Shown here piece by piece: positions 26,165-33,781 of a DNA stretch of 33,781 bases. The notes beneath the pieces were generated by a model. That model saw nothing but the letters and a program-made list of their open reading frames with translations, made no database searches and was not told where the DNA came from. The translations under genes and the position numbers were made by a program. Each line of letters begins with the position of its first letter. The stretch's first letter is position 1. The stretch is from Paracoccaceae bacterium (GTDB lineage Bacteria; Pseudomonadota; Alphaproteobacteria; Rhodobacterales; Rhodobacteraceae), in assembly GCA_030758115.1 (NCBI GenBank), contig JANREX010000101.1:24553-58333 (forward strand). Direction: 5' to 3'.

Positions 26165-27769
26165 CTATTCCGCCGCGGCCGGCATCGCCGCGCGCTGCGC
26201 GCGCATCCAGTCATCCAGCGCCGCGATCTGGCCCGCCTCCATCCGCAGGCCCAGCTTGCTGCGCCGCCAGACGACATCATCGGCATGGCGCGCAAATTCG
26301 TGATGCATCAGCCAGGACACCTCGCGCGCGGTCAGCCCTGCACCGAAATCCTGCCCCATGTCGTCCAGCGCGGTGGCATCGCCCAGCACATCGAAAGCGT
26401 CGGTCCCATAGGCGCGCACCAGCCGGCGCACCTGGCGCGGGGCCAGAAAGGGCGCGGCCCGCTGCAACCGCGCGACCAGCGCATCGAAGCCGTCGACCGG
26501 GAAATCCCCCCCCGGCAGCGCCACCCCCGCCGTCCAGGCCCCTGACAGACCGTCAAAGACGGTGCCGATATTGTCCATCGCGGATTCCGCCAGACGCCGA
26601 TAGGTGGTGATCTTGCCGCCAAAGACATGCAGCACCGGCGCGCCCATGGTCCGGTCCACCTTCAGCGTATAGTCGCGCGTCGCCGCCGTGGCGCTTTTCG
26701 CGCCGTCGTCATGCAGGGGCCGGACCCCCGAATAGGTCCAGACCACATCGGCATCGGTCAGCTGTTGCTTGAAATAGTGATTGGCGAAATCCAGCAGATA
26801 GGCCTGTTCGGCCGGGGTGCAGACCGGCGCGTCCGAAGGATCGTCATGATCGGCATCGGTTGTCCCGATCAGGGTGAAATCCCCCTCATAGGGAATGGCG
26901 AAGATGATCCGCCCATCCTCGCCCTGGAAGAAATAGCATTTGTCGTGATCGTAAAGCCGCCGGGTCACGATATGCGATCCGCGCACCAGCCGCACACCGT
27001 CACGCAGGTTCGACCGCAGCTTGGCCGTGATGACATCGCCCACCCAGGGACCTGCCGCATTGACCAGCATCCGCGCGTGATGGATCCGCGTCTCGCCCGT
27101 CTCGGCATCCTCGGTCGTGATCCGCCACAGCCCGTCGGCCTGTTCGGCCCCCACCAGCCGCGTGCGCACCATGATGTCCGCACCACGCGCCAGGGCATCG
27201 CGGGCATTCAGGACGACCAGCCGCGAATCCTCGACCCAGCAATCGGAATATTCGAACGCCGTCTGGAACCGGTCCTGCAACGGCGCACCCTCGGCCGTAC
27301 CGGCAAGGCGCAGGGTTGCGGTGCCGGGCAGGATCTTGCGCCCCCCCAGGGTGTCATAGAGAAACAGGCCCAGCCGGATCATCCAGCCGGGGCGGCGCCC
27401 TTTCATCCAGGGCATGAGCCGGGCCAGCAGGCGCGAAGCGGGGGTTTCCGCCTCGAAGCGCATGTCCCGGTGATAGGGCAGCACGAACCGCATGGGCCAG
27501 CTGATATGCGGCATCGCGGCCAGCAGCACCTCGCGTTCCAGAAGCGCCTCGCGCACCAGGCGGAATTCGAAATACTCAAGATAGCGCAGGCCACCGTGAA
27601 ACAGCTTGGTCGAGGCCGATGACGTGGCCGAGGCCAGATCGTTCATCTCGACCAGCCGCACCGAAAGCCCCCGCCCCGCGGCATCGCGCGCGATCCCGCA
27701 GCCGTTGATCCCGCCACCGATGATGAACAGGTCTAGCGTCTTGTCTGGCACTTGGCTTGCCACGCGCAT
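26165..27769 (-). CDS. glpD: Aerobic glycerol-3-phosphate dehydrogenase
   Basis: About 534 residues. This FAD enzyme oxidises glycerol 3-phosphate to dihydroxyacetone phosphate at the inner face of the membrane and passes electrons to quinone. The FAD dinucleotide loop [19 protein letters not shown], the family signature [23 protein letters not shown], and GVRPLHDD followed by [15 protein letters not shown] are clear. The start is uncertain: a GTG at 27772, ATG at 27769 and GTG at 27763 are in frame, and GGAG at about 27774-27777 fits the last one best by spacing (8 nt). It is the first gene of the glpDK operon, downstream of GlpR-like half-sites. The product of glpK is its substrate. Confidence 0.97.
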   Translation of the reverse strand: MRVASQVPDKTLDLFIIGGGINGCGIARDAAGRGLSVRLVEMNDLASATSSASTKLFHGGLRYLEYFEFRLVREALLEREVLLAAMPHISWPMRFVLPYHRDMRFEAETPASRLLARLMPWMKGRRPGWMIRLGLFLYDTLGGRKILPGTATLRLAGTAEGAPLQDRFQTAFEYSDCWVEDSRLVVLNARDALARGADIMVRTRLVGAEQADGLWRITTEDAETGETRIHHARMLVNAAGPWVGDVITAKLRSNLRDGVRLVRGSHIVTRRLYDHDKCYFFQGEDGRIIFAIPYEGDFTLIGTTDADHDDPSDAPVCTPAEQAYLLDFANHYFKQQLTDADVVWTYSGVRPLHDDGAKSATAATRDYTLKVDRTMGAPVLHVFGGKITTYRRLAESAMDNIGTVFDGLSGAWTAGVALPGGDFPVDGFDALVARLQRAAPFLAPRQVRRLVRAYGTDAFDVLGDATALDDMGQDFGAGLTAREVSWLMHHEFARHADDVVWRRSKLGLRMEAGQIAALDDWMRAQRAAMPAAAE

Positions 27770-27785
27770 CACTCCGAAACGCCTT

Positions 27786-27797
27786 TATCACGTGATA
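27786..27797. promoter_or_regulatory. 12-bp palindrome in the glpD leader
   Basis: TATCACGTGATA is a perfect palindrome 16-17 nt upstream of the glpD start. It may be a second operator or a leader element. Confidence 0.4.
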
Positions 27798-27830
27798 TAT
27801 GCCGCGAAGAGCCCAAAAAGGAAAGTGGTT

Positions 27831-27850
27831 TATGTTCGTATATGTTCGGT
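27831..27850 (-). promoter_or_regulatory. Two direct GlpR-like half-sites upstream of glpD
   Basis: TATGTTCGTA and TATGTTCGGT follow head to tail with a 10-bp period, about 60-80 nt upstream of glpD. The first matches the half-site WATKYTCGWW of the E. coli GlpR operator at all ten positions, as I recall that consensus; the second differs at one base. E. coli sites are inverted, these are direct. They probably bind a DeoR-family glycerol-3-phosphate-responsive repressor, whose gene is not in the window. Confidence 0.55.
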
Positions 27851-27941
27851 TTGGAATTTTTCATTATTTTTCAATGCTTTAAATCAAACCCCTTGCAAGC
27901 AGGATGAGGTCGGAGAGTGCGGGCACTCGGATACAACCCAA

Positions 27942-27967
27942 GATAGGTTTCGCGCGCGAAACCTATC
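27942..27967. other. parS site 1 (partition centromere)
   Basis: A 26-bp perfect palindrome centred on GTTTCGCGCGCGAAAC, flanked by GATAG and CTATC. The core fits the repABC-plasmid parS pattern GTTNNNNGCNNNNAAC. ParB should bind here and nucleate spreading. Confidence 0.9.
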
Positions 27968-28012
27968 GACGCGGCGGCAATGCCGCGCAAACGGGACACC
28001 CAAAATGAAAGA

Positions 28013-28038
28013 GGGAGGTTTCGCGCGCGAAACCTCCC
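28013..28038. other. parS site 2
   Basis: A 26-bp perfect palindrome with the same core GTTTCGCGCGCGAAAC and flanks GGGAG/CTCCC. Its centre is 71 bp from that of site 1, close to seven helical turns. Confidence 0.9.
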
Positions 28039-28072
28039 CCGGATATTGTCGGCAATGTGGAGTGCGGTCCCA

Positions 28073-28094
28073 CAGGTTTCGCGCGCGAAACCTG
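28073..28094. other. parS site 3
   Basis: A 22-bp perfect palindrome with the same core and flanks CAG/CTG. It lies 58 bp from site 2 and 18 bp beyond the parB stop codon. Confidence 0.9.
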
Positions 28095-28111
28095 CTCCCC
28101 TGCCCTCGTGG

Positions 28112-29236
28112 TCAGATCGGCTCCAGCAGGCGTTTGATTTCGGCCATGACAAGATCGATCATCTCGCTGTTGACCACCCTGCCCTCCAGCCGGATGTAAT
28201 AGCCCCGGCTGTCGCGGTCCCGCATCATGGTGATCCCGTTGGCCAGCTTGACATAGCCATCGCCTTCCTCGGTCCGGCGCGGCGGGCTTGTCCGGGGACG
28301 ACCCGGTGCATTCTCGGGCTTTTCCAGCGCCTCGGCGCGTTCGACCACGGGTTCCATGATCGCCCATTCGCTGGCCGCATCCTGTCCGGCACCCGCAGCG
28401 AAACCCGCCGCCAGCGCCCGGCGCAAGGCACCCGACATGCCCGCCCGAATGGCATTGACCACACGCAGGCCCTGCCGTTCGCCCATCTGGTGGGCGTGGG
28501 TCAACAGGTCGCCCAGCTCCTCGTGCAGCTCGGCAAAGGCGCGGATCTTGGACCGCTTGGCCTTGCTGCCGGCATGGAACAGCGCGTTCACCGCCTCCTC
28601 GACCGAGGCAAAGGCCCCCTGCCCGGTCGCCATCACCGCGATGCGGCCGCGCTCGTACTGGCTCAGGCTGCTGCGGATCTCGTTCTCTTCGACCATCGAG
28701 ACATAGGCCTCGGCGGCTGATCCGCGCGGGCGCACGATGGCCTTGATCGTCGCGAAACGCCCGTCGCCGGTTTCCCCCAGCAGCGCCCGAAACGCCATCA
28801 GGCGACGCCAGCCGGAAATCAGCGCAAAGCGCGCGCCCGGCTCTTCGGGGTGTTCCTCCATCTCGAAGACCTCGATGGGCAGGCGAAGGCCATGGGCGCG
28901 GATCGAGGCTTTCAACTCCTCCATCTCTTCCGCGCTGACGACCATCCGGTCGCGGGCCAGCTGTTCCGCCAGGATCGCCGCCAGCGGCAATTCCTGCACG
29001 ATCAGCCCCGCCTCCAGCGCGCGGCGGTAACGGTCGGCATCGGCGCTGTCGCGGGCCGCGCGCAACTGTTCCTCGGCACTCAGGGCGGAAGCACCCGCCG
29101 CCGCCTCGCCCGCGATCTTGGCGATCGGCGGCATCGGACCCAGCGGCCCGGTGGCAGAGGTTTCGCGCGCGAAACCTTCCTCGATCTCTTTCAGCGCATC
29201 GGCGCTGGGGGCTTCCAGACGTTTGCGTTTAGCCAT
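28112..29236 (-). CDS. parB: Plasmid partition protein ParB
   Basis: 374 residues. ParB binds the parS palindromes, spreads along DNA and is moved by the ParA ATPase to segregate the replicon. The N-terminal domain shows LKASIRAHGLRLPIEVFEM and ISGWRRLMAFRAL (the ParB box with GWRR). A helix-turn-helix region follows with LSQYERGRIAVMATGQ and KAKRSKIRAFAEL. The C-terminal part, after a Pro/Arg-rich linker, ends in a likely dimerisation domain (LEGRVVNSEMIDLVMAEI). The ATG overlaps the parA stop by 8 nt, so translation is coupled. A parS copy lies within codons of residues about 20-26 (GFARET). Three more sites follow the gene. Confident call, although sequence divergence from chromosomal ParB is clear. 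Confidence 0.93.
   Translation of the reverse strand: MAKRKRLEAPSADALKEIEEGFARETSATGPLGPMPPIAKIAGEAAAGASALSAEEQLRAARDSADADRYRRALEAGLIVQELPLAAILAEQLARDRMVVSAEEMEELKASIRAHGLRLPIEVFEMEEHPEEPGARFALISGWRRLMAFRALLGETGDGRFATIKAIVRPRGSAAEAYVSMVEENEIRSSLSQYERGRIAVMATGQGAFASVEEAVNALFHAGSKAKRSKIRAFAELHEELGDLLTHAHQMGERQGLRVVNAIRAGMSGALRRALAAGFAAGAGQDAASEWAIMEPVVERAEALEKPENAPGRPRTSPPRRTEEGDGYVKLANGITMMRDRDSRGYYIRLEGRVVNSEMIDLVMAEIKRLLEPI
29158..29177. other. parS site 4, inside parB
   Basis: A 20-bp perfect palindrome with the same 16-bp core as the three sites downstream of parB. It is read through as codons for GFARET in the ParB N-terminus, about 1.1 kb from the other sites. Confidence 0.9.
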
Positions 29237-30641
29237 CTGCCTGCTCCTTTTCGGCTTCTGCGGCCTGCGCCTCGGCCATGGCCTGATCGCGCCACCATGC
29301 GCCGATCAGGATTTCCTTGAACTCGGCATAGGTCCTGTCGAAGGCATCGCGCCCCCTTGCATAGGTGTCGCGGTTGAAGTCGCGGTAATCGGCCTCGTAG
29401 ATGCCGTTCACCTGCTCGCCCGCCTGGCCCACCAGCGCGGTGAATTCCTGCCGGTAAGCATTCATGAAATCCCCGAAATAGGCCTGGATCACATTGGCAA
29501 GGTCCGTCTGCTGATTGGCGTCGAACCGCGTGATCAGGGCGCGCACCACGTCCCATTCGAATTTCATCTCGGGCAGGCCCGCGCGGCGGCGGGCGGCATT
29601 CTCGCCCTCCTCGATGCTGGCGAAGGTGGAATAGAGCATGTCGAAGAAACGGCCCGTGCTGTCGAACTCGAGGAACGAGGCCCCCAGCGGCACCAGCAGG
29701 ATGTCGGCGGCGGCCAGCGCGTTGATCGTCAGATAGCCAAGGGCAGGGGGGGTATCCAGCAGGACGATGTCATATTGATCAAGGATGCCCTCGTTCTCCA
29801 GGAAATGGGTCAGCGCATCCCAGAGCGGCCAGTTTCGCAGCGCCATGCGCCAGACCGGCACCTGGAATTCGGCCCAGTAGAGGTTCAGCTGCGCGCCGAT
29901 CAGGTCGATATTGGGCCAATGGGTTTTCTGGATCACGTCCGATGCGGTGACGGTCAAGGCCTCGGTCAGGGTCTCATCGAGGGGCAGGGGGGCCTCGTCG
30001 CGGGCGGCGCGCAGGCGGTTTTCTTCCTGCACGGCGAGGGCGTAATCCTTGGCCAGCAGCGGAAAGACGGTGGACCATTCATCGGCCACCTTGCCGCCCA
30101 TGATCGAGGTCATGGAACCCTGGCTGTCCAGGTCGATCACAAGCACCTTGTAGCCATCCAGCGCCGCCGACATCGCCAGATGCGCCGCGGTCGAGGTCTT
30201 GCCGACGCCACCCTTGAAATTGGCGACGGCCGCGACCTTGGCGGGCAGGCCCTTTGGCCGGAAGGGGAGGTATTTCTTGGAGGCCATGCCCTCGGCCGCG
30301 AAATGGTTTCGCAGCGTAACCACCTCCTCGAGCGTGAACCACTTGGACCCGCTGACCCCTTCGCCCTGGGGCAGGTCGGGGTTGTTCTTGAGCACGCGGC
30401 GGAAATGGGCCGGTGCAATGGGCAGAAGGTAGCGGCAGATTTCCCAGGTGGAGAACTTGCGCAGCCGTTTGGTGCCGTCCGGCGAATAGCCCCGCTTGGC
30501 CAGATCGCTGCGACCGCGTTCGCAAAAGGCCGCGGCCTTGGCGAATCGCGCGGTATCCACGGGATCGCCCAGTTTCGCGGCGGAACGCGCGGGATCGAGA
30601 TTCTGGTAGGGGGGTGTATAGAGATCCTGCTTTTTTGTCAT
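29229..30641 (-). CDS. parA: Plasmid partition ATPase ParA (with N-terminal DNA-binding domain)
   Basis: 470 residues, the larger plasmid-type ParA. The deviant Walker A motif KGGVGKTS is at 143-150, the A' motif VIDLDSQGS at about 168-176 and Walker B YDIVLLDTPPA at about 290-300. Residues about 60-125 form an N-terminal helix-turn-helix-like domain (FSTWEICRYLLPIAPAHFRR), used by such proteins to repress their own operon. It acts on the nucleoid to move ParB-parS complexes. The ATG at 30641 was chosen because it directly follows an inverted repeat that suits autoregulation and precedes a conserved start; the open frame reaches 30806. The ribosome site is weak. It is divergent from the rep gene, with the origin between them. 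Confidence 0.93.
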   Translation of the reverse strand: MTKKQDLYTPPYQNLDPARSAAKLGDPVDTARFAKAAAFCERGRSDLAKRGYSPDGTKRLRKFSTWEICRYLLPIAPAHFRRVLKNNPDLPQGEGVSGSKWFTLEEVVTLRNHFAAEGMASKKYLPFRPKGLPAKVAAVANFKGGVGKTSTAAHLAMSAALDGYKVLVIDLDSQGSMTSIMGGKVADEWSTVFPLLAKDYALAVQEENRLRAARDEAPLPLDETLTEALTVTASDVIQKTHWPNIDLIGAQLNLYWAEFQVPVWRMALRNWPLWDALTHFLENEGILDQYDIVLLDTPPALGYLTINALAAADILLVPLGASFLEFDSTGRFFDMLYSTFASIEEGENAARRRAGLPEMKFEWDVVRALITRFDANQQTDLANVIQAYFGDFMNAYRQEFTALVGQAGEQVNGIYEADYRDFNRDTYARGRDAFDRTYAEFKEILIGAWWRDQAMAEAQAAEAEKEQADG

Positions 30642-30651
30642 TGTCGCTGTC

Positions 30652-30687
30652 TGCCTCGATGTCACACGATTTCTGTGCTGTGAGGCA
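30652..30687. promoter_or_regulatory. Candidate parA operator
   Basis: Inverted repeat with arms TGCCTC (30652) and GAGGCA (30682) plus inner TCACA/TGTGA, directly upstream of the parA ATG. ParA proteins of this size usually repress their own promoter. The assignment is by position and symmetry only. Confidence 0.45.
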
Positions 30688-30825
30688 AACAATCGCACAT
30701 CCCCGGCAAAATGTGAATCAGGGAGTGCGATCAAGGACCCGGATAAGCCGCTTTCATGCGCAAGGGGGCAGTCTTGCAGCGAAACCTTAACCGAAAAAGA
30801 AGGCACAGGGCGGTAAAGTTGTAAG

Positions 30826-30878
30826 ATCTTTAGGAATCTATAGAATCTTTGCGATTGAAAAAATGTTTTTTATCAATG
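30826..30878. other. AT-rich stretch of the origin (possible DNA-unwinding element)
   Basis: This is the most A/T-rich segment of the parA-rep interval, with repeated AATCTTT/AATCTAT and a TTTTTTATC run. It sits directly next to the iterons, where a Rep_3 origin normally melts. The best DnaA-box-like match, TTATCAATG, fits the consensus at only 6 of 9 bases. Confidence 0.5.
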
Positions 30879-30892
30879 GCTTGTGCCACCTA

Positions 30893-31002
30893 AAGTGCCC
30901 GCATACAGGATGACGGGTATCCGCCTGCGGGATCAAGGGTACCCGTCTGCAGGATGAATGGCACCCATATGCGGGGGCATGGGCGCCGATTCGCAGGAGA
31001 GA
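30893..31002 (+). repeat. Iteron array: five 22-bp direct repeats (oriV)
   Basis: Units begin at 30893, 30915, 30937, 30959 and 30981, exactly 22 bp apart. The clearest copies read GGGTATCCGCCTGCGGGA and GGGTACCCGTCTGCAGGA; the outer ones are degenerate but keep the CCC and GC-GG core in register. The two-turn spacing is typical of iterons bound by Rep_3 initiators (the R6K and pPS10 iterons are also 22 bp). They lie between parA and rep. Confidence 0.75.
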
Positions 31003-31160
31003 CTAATTCAGCCCAATTCGCCCCTCTGATTCGGATGATGCGACCCTATGGCGGGGGTGAAAACCCCTGAAATCCGCCCTGGTCGGGGAGAGGGCAGGGG
31101 GATGGACCCCAAAGGAACCCGTTTACGGGAGCGGGTGCGCGCAAGCGTCATCCCGTATTT

Positions 31161-31191
31161 GGGCACCCATCGAAGACTTGAGAACGGGTGC
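31161..31191. promoter_or_regulatory. Candidate Rep autoregulatory operator or leader hairpin
   Basis: Inverted repeat GCACCCAT (31163) and ACGGGTGC (31184), seven of eight positions matching, followed by a T-run. The left arm is identical to eight bases of the fourth iteron (30961-30968). In Rep_3 systems a Rep dimer represses rep at an inverted version of the iteron core, and this location 57 nt before the rep ATG suits that. The T-run also allows a leader terminator. Confidence 0.5.
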
Positions 31192-31247
31192 TTTTTCTGC
31201 AAGACTGCAAAGGCACCGGGAAGAGTGCGAAAGAGAGCGGGCAGAGC

Positions 31248-32528
31248 ATGGTACCAGCGGTGCAAGGGCAGGGCGCAACCATCCCGTTGAGCGGGGCGCT
31301 GAAACGGGAATCGGTCAAGAAGAACGTGGCCGCGATCCATGTGTCGGGCAAGCTGTCGCTGTTGCAGCGCAAGCTGTCCAACGTGCTGCTGCTGAACGCC
31401 TACGATTCCCTGGTCACGCAACCCAAGCACCGGATCGACGCGCGCACGCTGTGCCTGATGATCGGCTACAACTCGAACGACATGGACACGCTGAAACAGG
31501 CTCTGCGCGGCCTTGCAGAGACTGTGGCCGAATGGGACATGCTGGATGACAAGGGGCGGCAGGAATGGGGTGTCTCGGCGCTGCTGTCCTATGCCAAGCT
31601 GAAGGGGGGCGTGTGCGAATATGCCTATTCGCCCGCCCTGGCGGAAAAGCTGCACGATCCCAAGGTCTTTGCGCTGATCAACCTCAATATCCAGAAGCGG
31701 TTCACCAGCGGGCATGCGCTGGCGCTTTATGAAAACTGCTATCGTTTCGTGCGGACGGGCAGCACCGGGTGGTGGCCGCTTGACCTGTTCCGGCGTCTGA
31801 TGGGGGTGGATGACAGTGTCTATTACGAGACATTCAAGCATCTGAACGCCAAGATCATCAAACCCGCCGTGGCCGAGGTGAACAAGACCTCGAACATCGT
31901 GCTGACGCCGCAATTCCGCAAGGAAGGCCGCGCGGTCACGGAAATCAGGTTCCTGATCAAGGAAAACCCGCAACTGGCGATGTTCGACATCGATGACAGC
32001 GAAGGCGTGCGCAGCAGCGAGATCTACAAGGCGCTGACGGGGCAGGGGGTGTCGGACCGTCTGGCGCGCCAGTGGATCGCCGAACATGGCGAGGATTACG
32101 TCAGCGAGAAACTGCGCCTTGTGCGCGAGACCGAAGGCGTGGACAACCCGGCGCGCTATCTGAGTGCGGCAATCAGGGACGATTATCGCCCGAAAGAGGT
32201 GGCCGCCCCGTCGCCCGAGGCGCTTGAGGCCGCGGCCCGCCGTCGCGCCGCCGAAGCACAGGCCGCCCGCGCACAGGACGCGCGCGAGGCCGAAATCGGC
32301 GAGGCCCGGCGCGACAGGGCGCGCAAGCTGGCCATCGTCCGCCGCGTGGCCGAGGCGCGCAACCCCACGCAGCGCGACAGCGACCGCCGGTTGTTCTTGT
32401 CGCAACTGGAGGACGAAACAGGCCGCGAGGAATTCGCGCGGCTTGGCTGGGCCTCGGCAATCAATGCGCAGGCGATCTTTGCCTTCTGGGAAGATCTGGT
32501 GCCGGGTATCTTCGATATGCCGGAATAA
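31248..32528 (+). CDS. repB: Replication initiator, Rep_3 family (RepB-type)
   Basis: 426 residues. The protein binds iterons at oriV and starts replication. Two winged-helix domains are recognisable: LSLLQRKLSNVLLLNAYD (about 35-52) opens the first, ALINLNIQKRFTSGHALALYE is its hallmark, and the second includes FKHLNAKIIKPAVAEVN and GRAVTEIRFLI. After about residue 310 there is an Ala/Arg-rich, charged, probably helical extension not needed by classic Rep_3 proteins. The ATG at 31248 was preferred over a GTG at 31188, which lies inside the candidate operator. The upstream ribosome site is poor. It is divergent from parAB, as described for RepB-type replicons of Rhodobacterales. Confidence 0.9.
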   Translation: MVPAVQGQGATIPLSGALKRESVKKNVAAIHVSGKLSLLQRKLSNVLLLNAYDSLVTQPKHRIDARTLCLMIGYNSNDMDTLKQALRGLAETVAEWDMLDDKGRQEWGVSALLSYAKLKGGVCEYAYSPALAEKLHDPKVFALINLNIQKRFTSGHALALYENCYRFVRTGSTGWWPLDLFRRLMGVDDSVYYETFKHLNAKIIKPAVAEVNKTSNIVLTPQFRKEGRAVTEIRFLIKENPQLAMFDIDDSEGVRSSEIYKALTGQGVSDRLARQWIAEHGEDYVSEKLRLVRETEGVDNPARYLSAAIRDDYRPKEVAAPSPEALEAAARRRAAEAQAARAQDAREAEIGEARRDRARKLAIVRRVAEARNPTQRDSDRRLFLSQLEDETGREEFARLGWASAINAQAIFAFWEDLVPGIFDMPE

Positions 32529-32539
32529 GGGCGTATTCC
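32522..32539 (+). terminator. Small hairpin at the rep stop codon
   Basis: GGAATA-AGGGCG-TATTCC has perfect 6-bp arms and overlaps the TAA stop. No U-run follows, so terminator function is doubtful. The following 112 bp to manC hold no gene; their promoter could not be placed. Confidence 0.3.
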
Positions 32540-32651
32540 TGCCAAAACCTTGAGCTAGGCAGCGGTATCGCTTTGGATTTGTTGATTTCGCCCCGTACGG
32601 TACTGTTGTTCAGAAAGTCATCGGACGTATTGACGGAGATTTAGGCCCGAA

Positions 32652-33781
32652 ATGAAACATATCTATCCTGTTCTGCTCTGTGGTGGGTCGGGCACGCGGC
32701 TGTGGCCGCTGTCGCGCAAGAGCTATCCCAAGCAATTCGTGCCGCTGGTGGGGCAACATACCCTGTTTCAGGATACGGCCGCGCGGCTGACGGGGCAGGG
32801 GGCGGGGCTGGCTTTTCAGCGGCCCGTGGTGCTGACCAATGCCGATTTCCGCTTTATCGTGACCGAACAGCTGTCGGCGCTGAAGATCGACCCGATGGCG
32901 GTGATGATCGAACCCGTGGGGCGCAATACCGCGCCGTCGGTTCTGGCGGCGGCGCTTTATCTGGACAAGGTCGATCCCGATGCGCTGGTGCTGGTGGCGC
33001 CCGCCGATCATGTGCTGCCCGATACCGCCGCCTTCCATGCGGCCGTGGCCGAAGGGGCGAAAGCGGCGGAACAGGGTCGATTGGTGACCTTCGGCATCAC
33101 GCCGGACCGGCCCGAGACCGGATATGGCTATCTGCAACTGGCGCAGCGCCCCGATGGCAGCGGTGCGGCCGTGCCGCTGGCGCGATTTGTCGAAAAGCCC
33201 GATCTGGACCGGGCCAGGCTGCTGCTGGGGCAGGGGGATTGCCTGTGGAATGCGGGGATCTTCCTGTTCCGCGCGCGCGACATGATCGCGGCCTTTTCCG
33301 CCCATGCGCCCGATCTGGTGGACCCGGCGCGTGCGGCAGTCGACCAGGCGCGGCCCGATCTGGGCCTGCTGCGGCTGGATCCCGGCGCATGGGGGCAATT
33401 GCGCGATATCAGTGTCGATCACGCGGTGATGGAGAGGGCCGACAACCTGTCGGTCGTGCCCTATGACGGGGTCTGGTCGGATCTGGGCGGCTGGGAATCG
33501 GTCTGGCGCGAGATGGGGCCGGATGCGGATGGCGTGGCCCTTGGCGGCAATGCCACGGCGATCGATTGCACCGATACGCTGCTGCGCTCGGAATCGGATG
33601 GGTTGCAGATCGTGGGGATCGGGCTGAAGAACATCGTGGCGGTGGCCATGCCCGATGCGGTGCTGGTGGCCGACATGAGCCGGGCGCAGGATGTGAAACG
33701 CGTGGTCGATGTGCTGCGCGCCAAGGGTGCGGCGCAGGCCGAGACCTTTCCGCGCGATCACCGGCCCTGGGGCTGGTTCGA
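32652..33781 (+). CDS. manC: Mannose-1-phosphate guanylyltransferase, probably bifunctional with phosphomannose isomerase (3' end outside window)
   Basis: 376 complete codons are visible. The enzyme makes GDP-mannose from mannose 1-phosphate and GTP, the donor for mannose, fucose or rhamnose residues. The N-terminal GGSGTRLWPLSRKSYPKQF (residues 11-29), VEPVGRNTAP-like EPVGRNTAPS, APADHV, FVEKPD and LWNAGIFLF are diagnostic of the AlgA/XanB/ManC family. At the right edge FPRDHRPWGWF begins the cupin isomerase domain, so a full-length bifunctional protein of about 470 residues is expected. GGAG lies 13 nt before the ATG, a long spacing. It most likely feeds the exopolysaccharide genes on the same replicon. 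Confidence 0.96.
   Translation, partial: MKHIYPVLLCGGSGTRLWPLSRKSYPKQFVPLVGQHTLFQDTAARLTGQGAGLAFQRPVVLTNADFRFIVTEQLSALKIDPMAVMIEPVGRNTAPSVLAAALYLDKVDPDALVLVAPADHVLPDTAAFHAAVAEGAKAAEQGRLVTFGITPDRPETGYGYLQLAQRPDGSGAAVPLARFVEKPDLDRARLLLGQGDCLWNAGIFLFRARDMIAAFSAHAPDLVDPARAAVDQARPDLGLLRLDPGAWGQLRDISVDHAVMERADNLSVVPYDGVWSDLGGWESVWREMGPDADGVALGGNATAIDCTDTLLRSESDGLQIVGIGLKNIVAVAMPDAVLVADMSRAQDVKRVVDVLRAKGAAQAETFPRDHRPWGWF

Noticed and set aside
27942-28094. CRISPR-like array
   Set aside because: The repeated units are perfect palindromes of a ParB centromere, irregularly spaced, with no cas genes.
30870-30880. DnaA box TTATCAATG
   Set aside because: Only six of nine positions match the consensus; kept as a note under the AT-rich origin segment.
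31008-32405. Minus-strand open frame opposite rep
   Set aside because: The plus strand encodes a recognisable Rep_3 initiator. The minus-strand product has no recognisable motif.

Overview
The window looks like part of a large extrachromosomal replicon (plasmid or chromid) of a high-GC alphaproteobacterium, most likely Rhodobacterales (Paracoccus/Rhodobacter/Roseobacter relatives). The reasons are the strong G/C third-position bias, the protein style, and a complete replication/partition module of the RepB type: a Rep_3 initiator divergent from parAB, 22-bp iterons and four parS palindromes. No rRNA, tRNA, transposase, integrase or CRISPR array was seen. The species cannot be named from the sequence alone.

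Positions 1-11748 (minus strand) hold an assembly line of three tightly coupled genes, transcribed right to left. First is a type I PKS (KS-AT-KR-DH-ACP-TE). Next is a family 2 glycosyltransferase. Last is an NRPS that runs off the left edge. The NRPS starts with a formyltransferase domain, then a condensation-like remnant without the HHxxxDG motif, then an adenylation domain with a luciferase-like monooxygenase (MupA/Atu3671 type) inserted between motifs A4 and A5. This is the most unusual system in the window and suggests an N-formylated, oxidised, possibly glycosylated peptide-polyketide.

Positions 11848-23660 hold polysaccharide genes: a Wzx-type flippase and a GT2 (minus), two tandem paralogous GT4 enzymes (plus), then a minus-strand series of undecaprenyl-phosphate sugar transferase, Wzy-like polymerase/ligase, GT4 and a 993-residue secreted enzyme. 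The secreted enzyme combines an SGNH hydrolase domain, a TIM-barrel glycosidase-like domain and an RTX-like tail. With the mannose-1-phosphate guanylyltransferase at the right edge, this describes a Wzx/Wzy exopolysaccharide pathway; the export proteins (Wza, Wzc) are not in the window. About 830 bp without a recognisable gene (23661-24489) precede the sugar transferase and contain several palindromes and phased repeats.

Positions 24490-27850 hold a glycerol operon (glpD-glpK, minus) with a clear terminator and, upstream, two direct copies of a GlpR-like half-site. Positions 27942-32528 are the replicon core: three parS sites, parB (with a fourth parS inside it), parA, an origin with an AT-rich stretch and five 22-bp iterons, a candidate Rep operator, and the rep gene on the plus strand. 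manC/algA starts at 32652 and leaves the window at the right.
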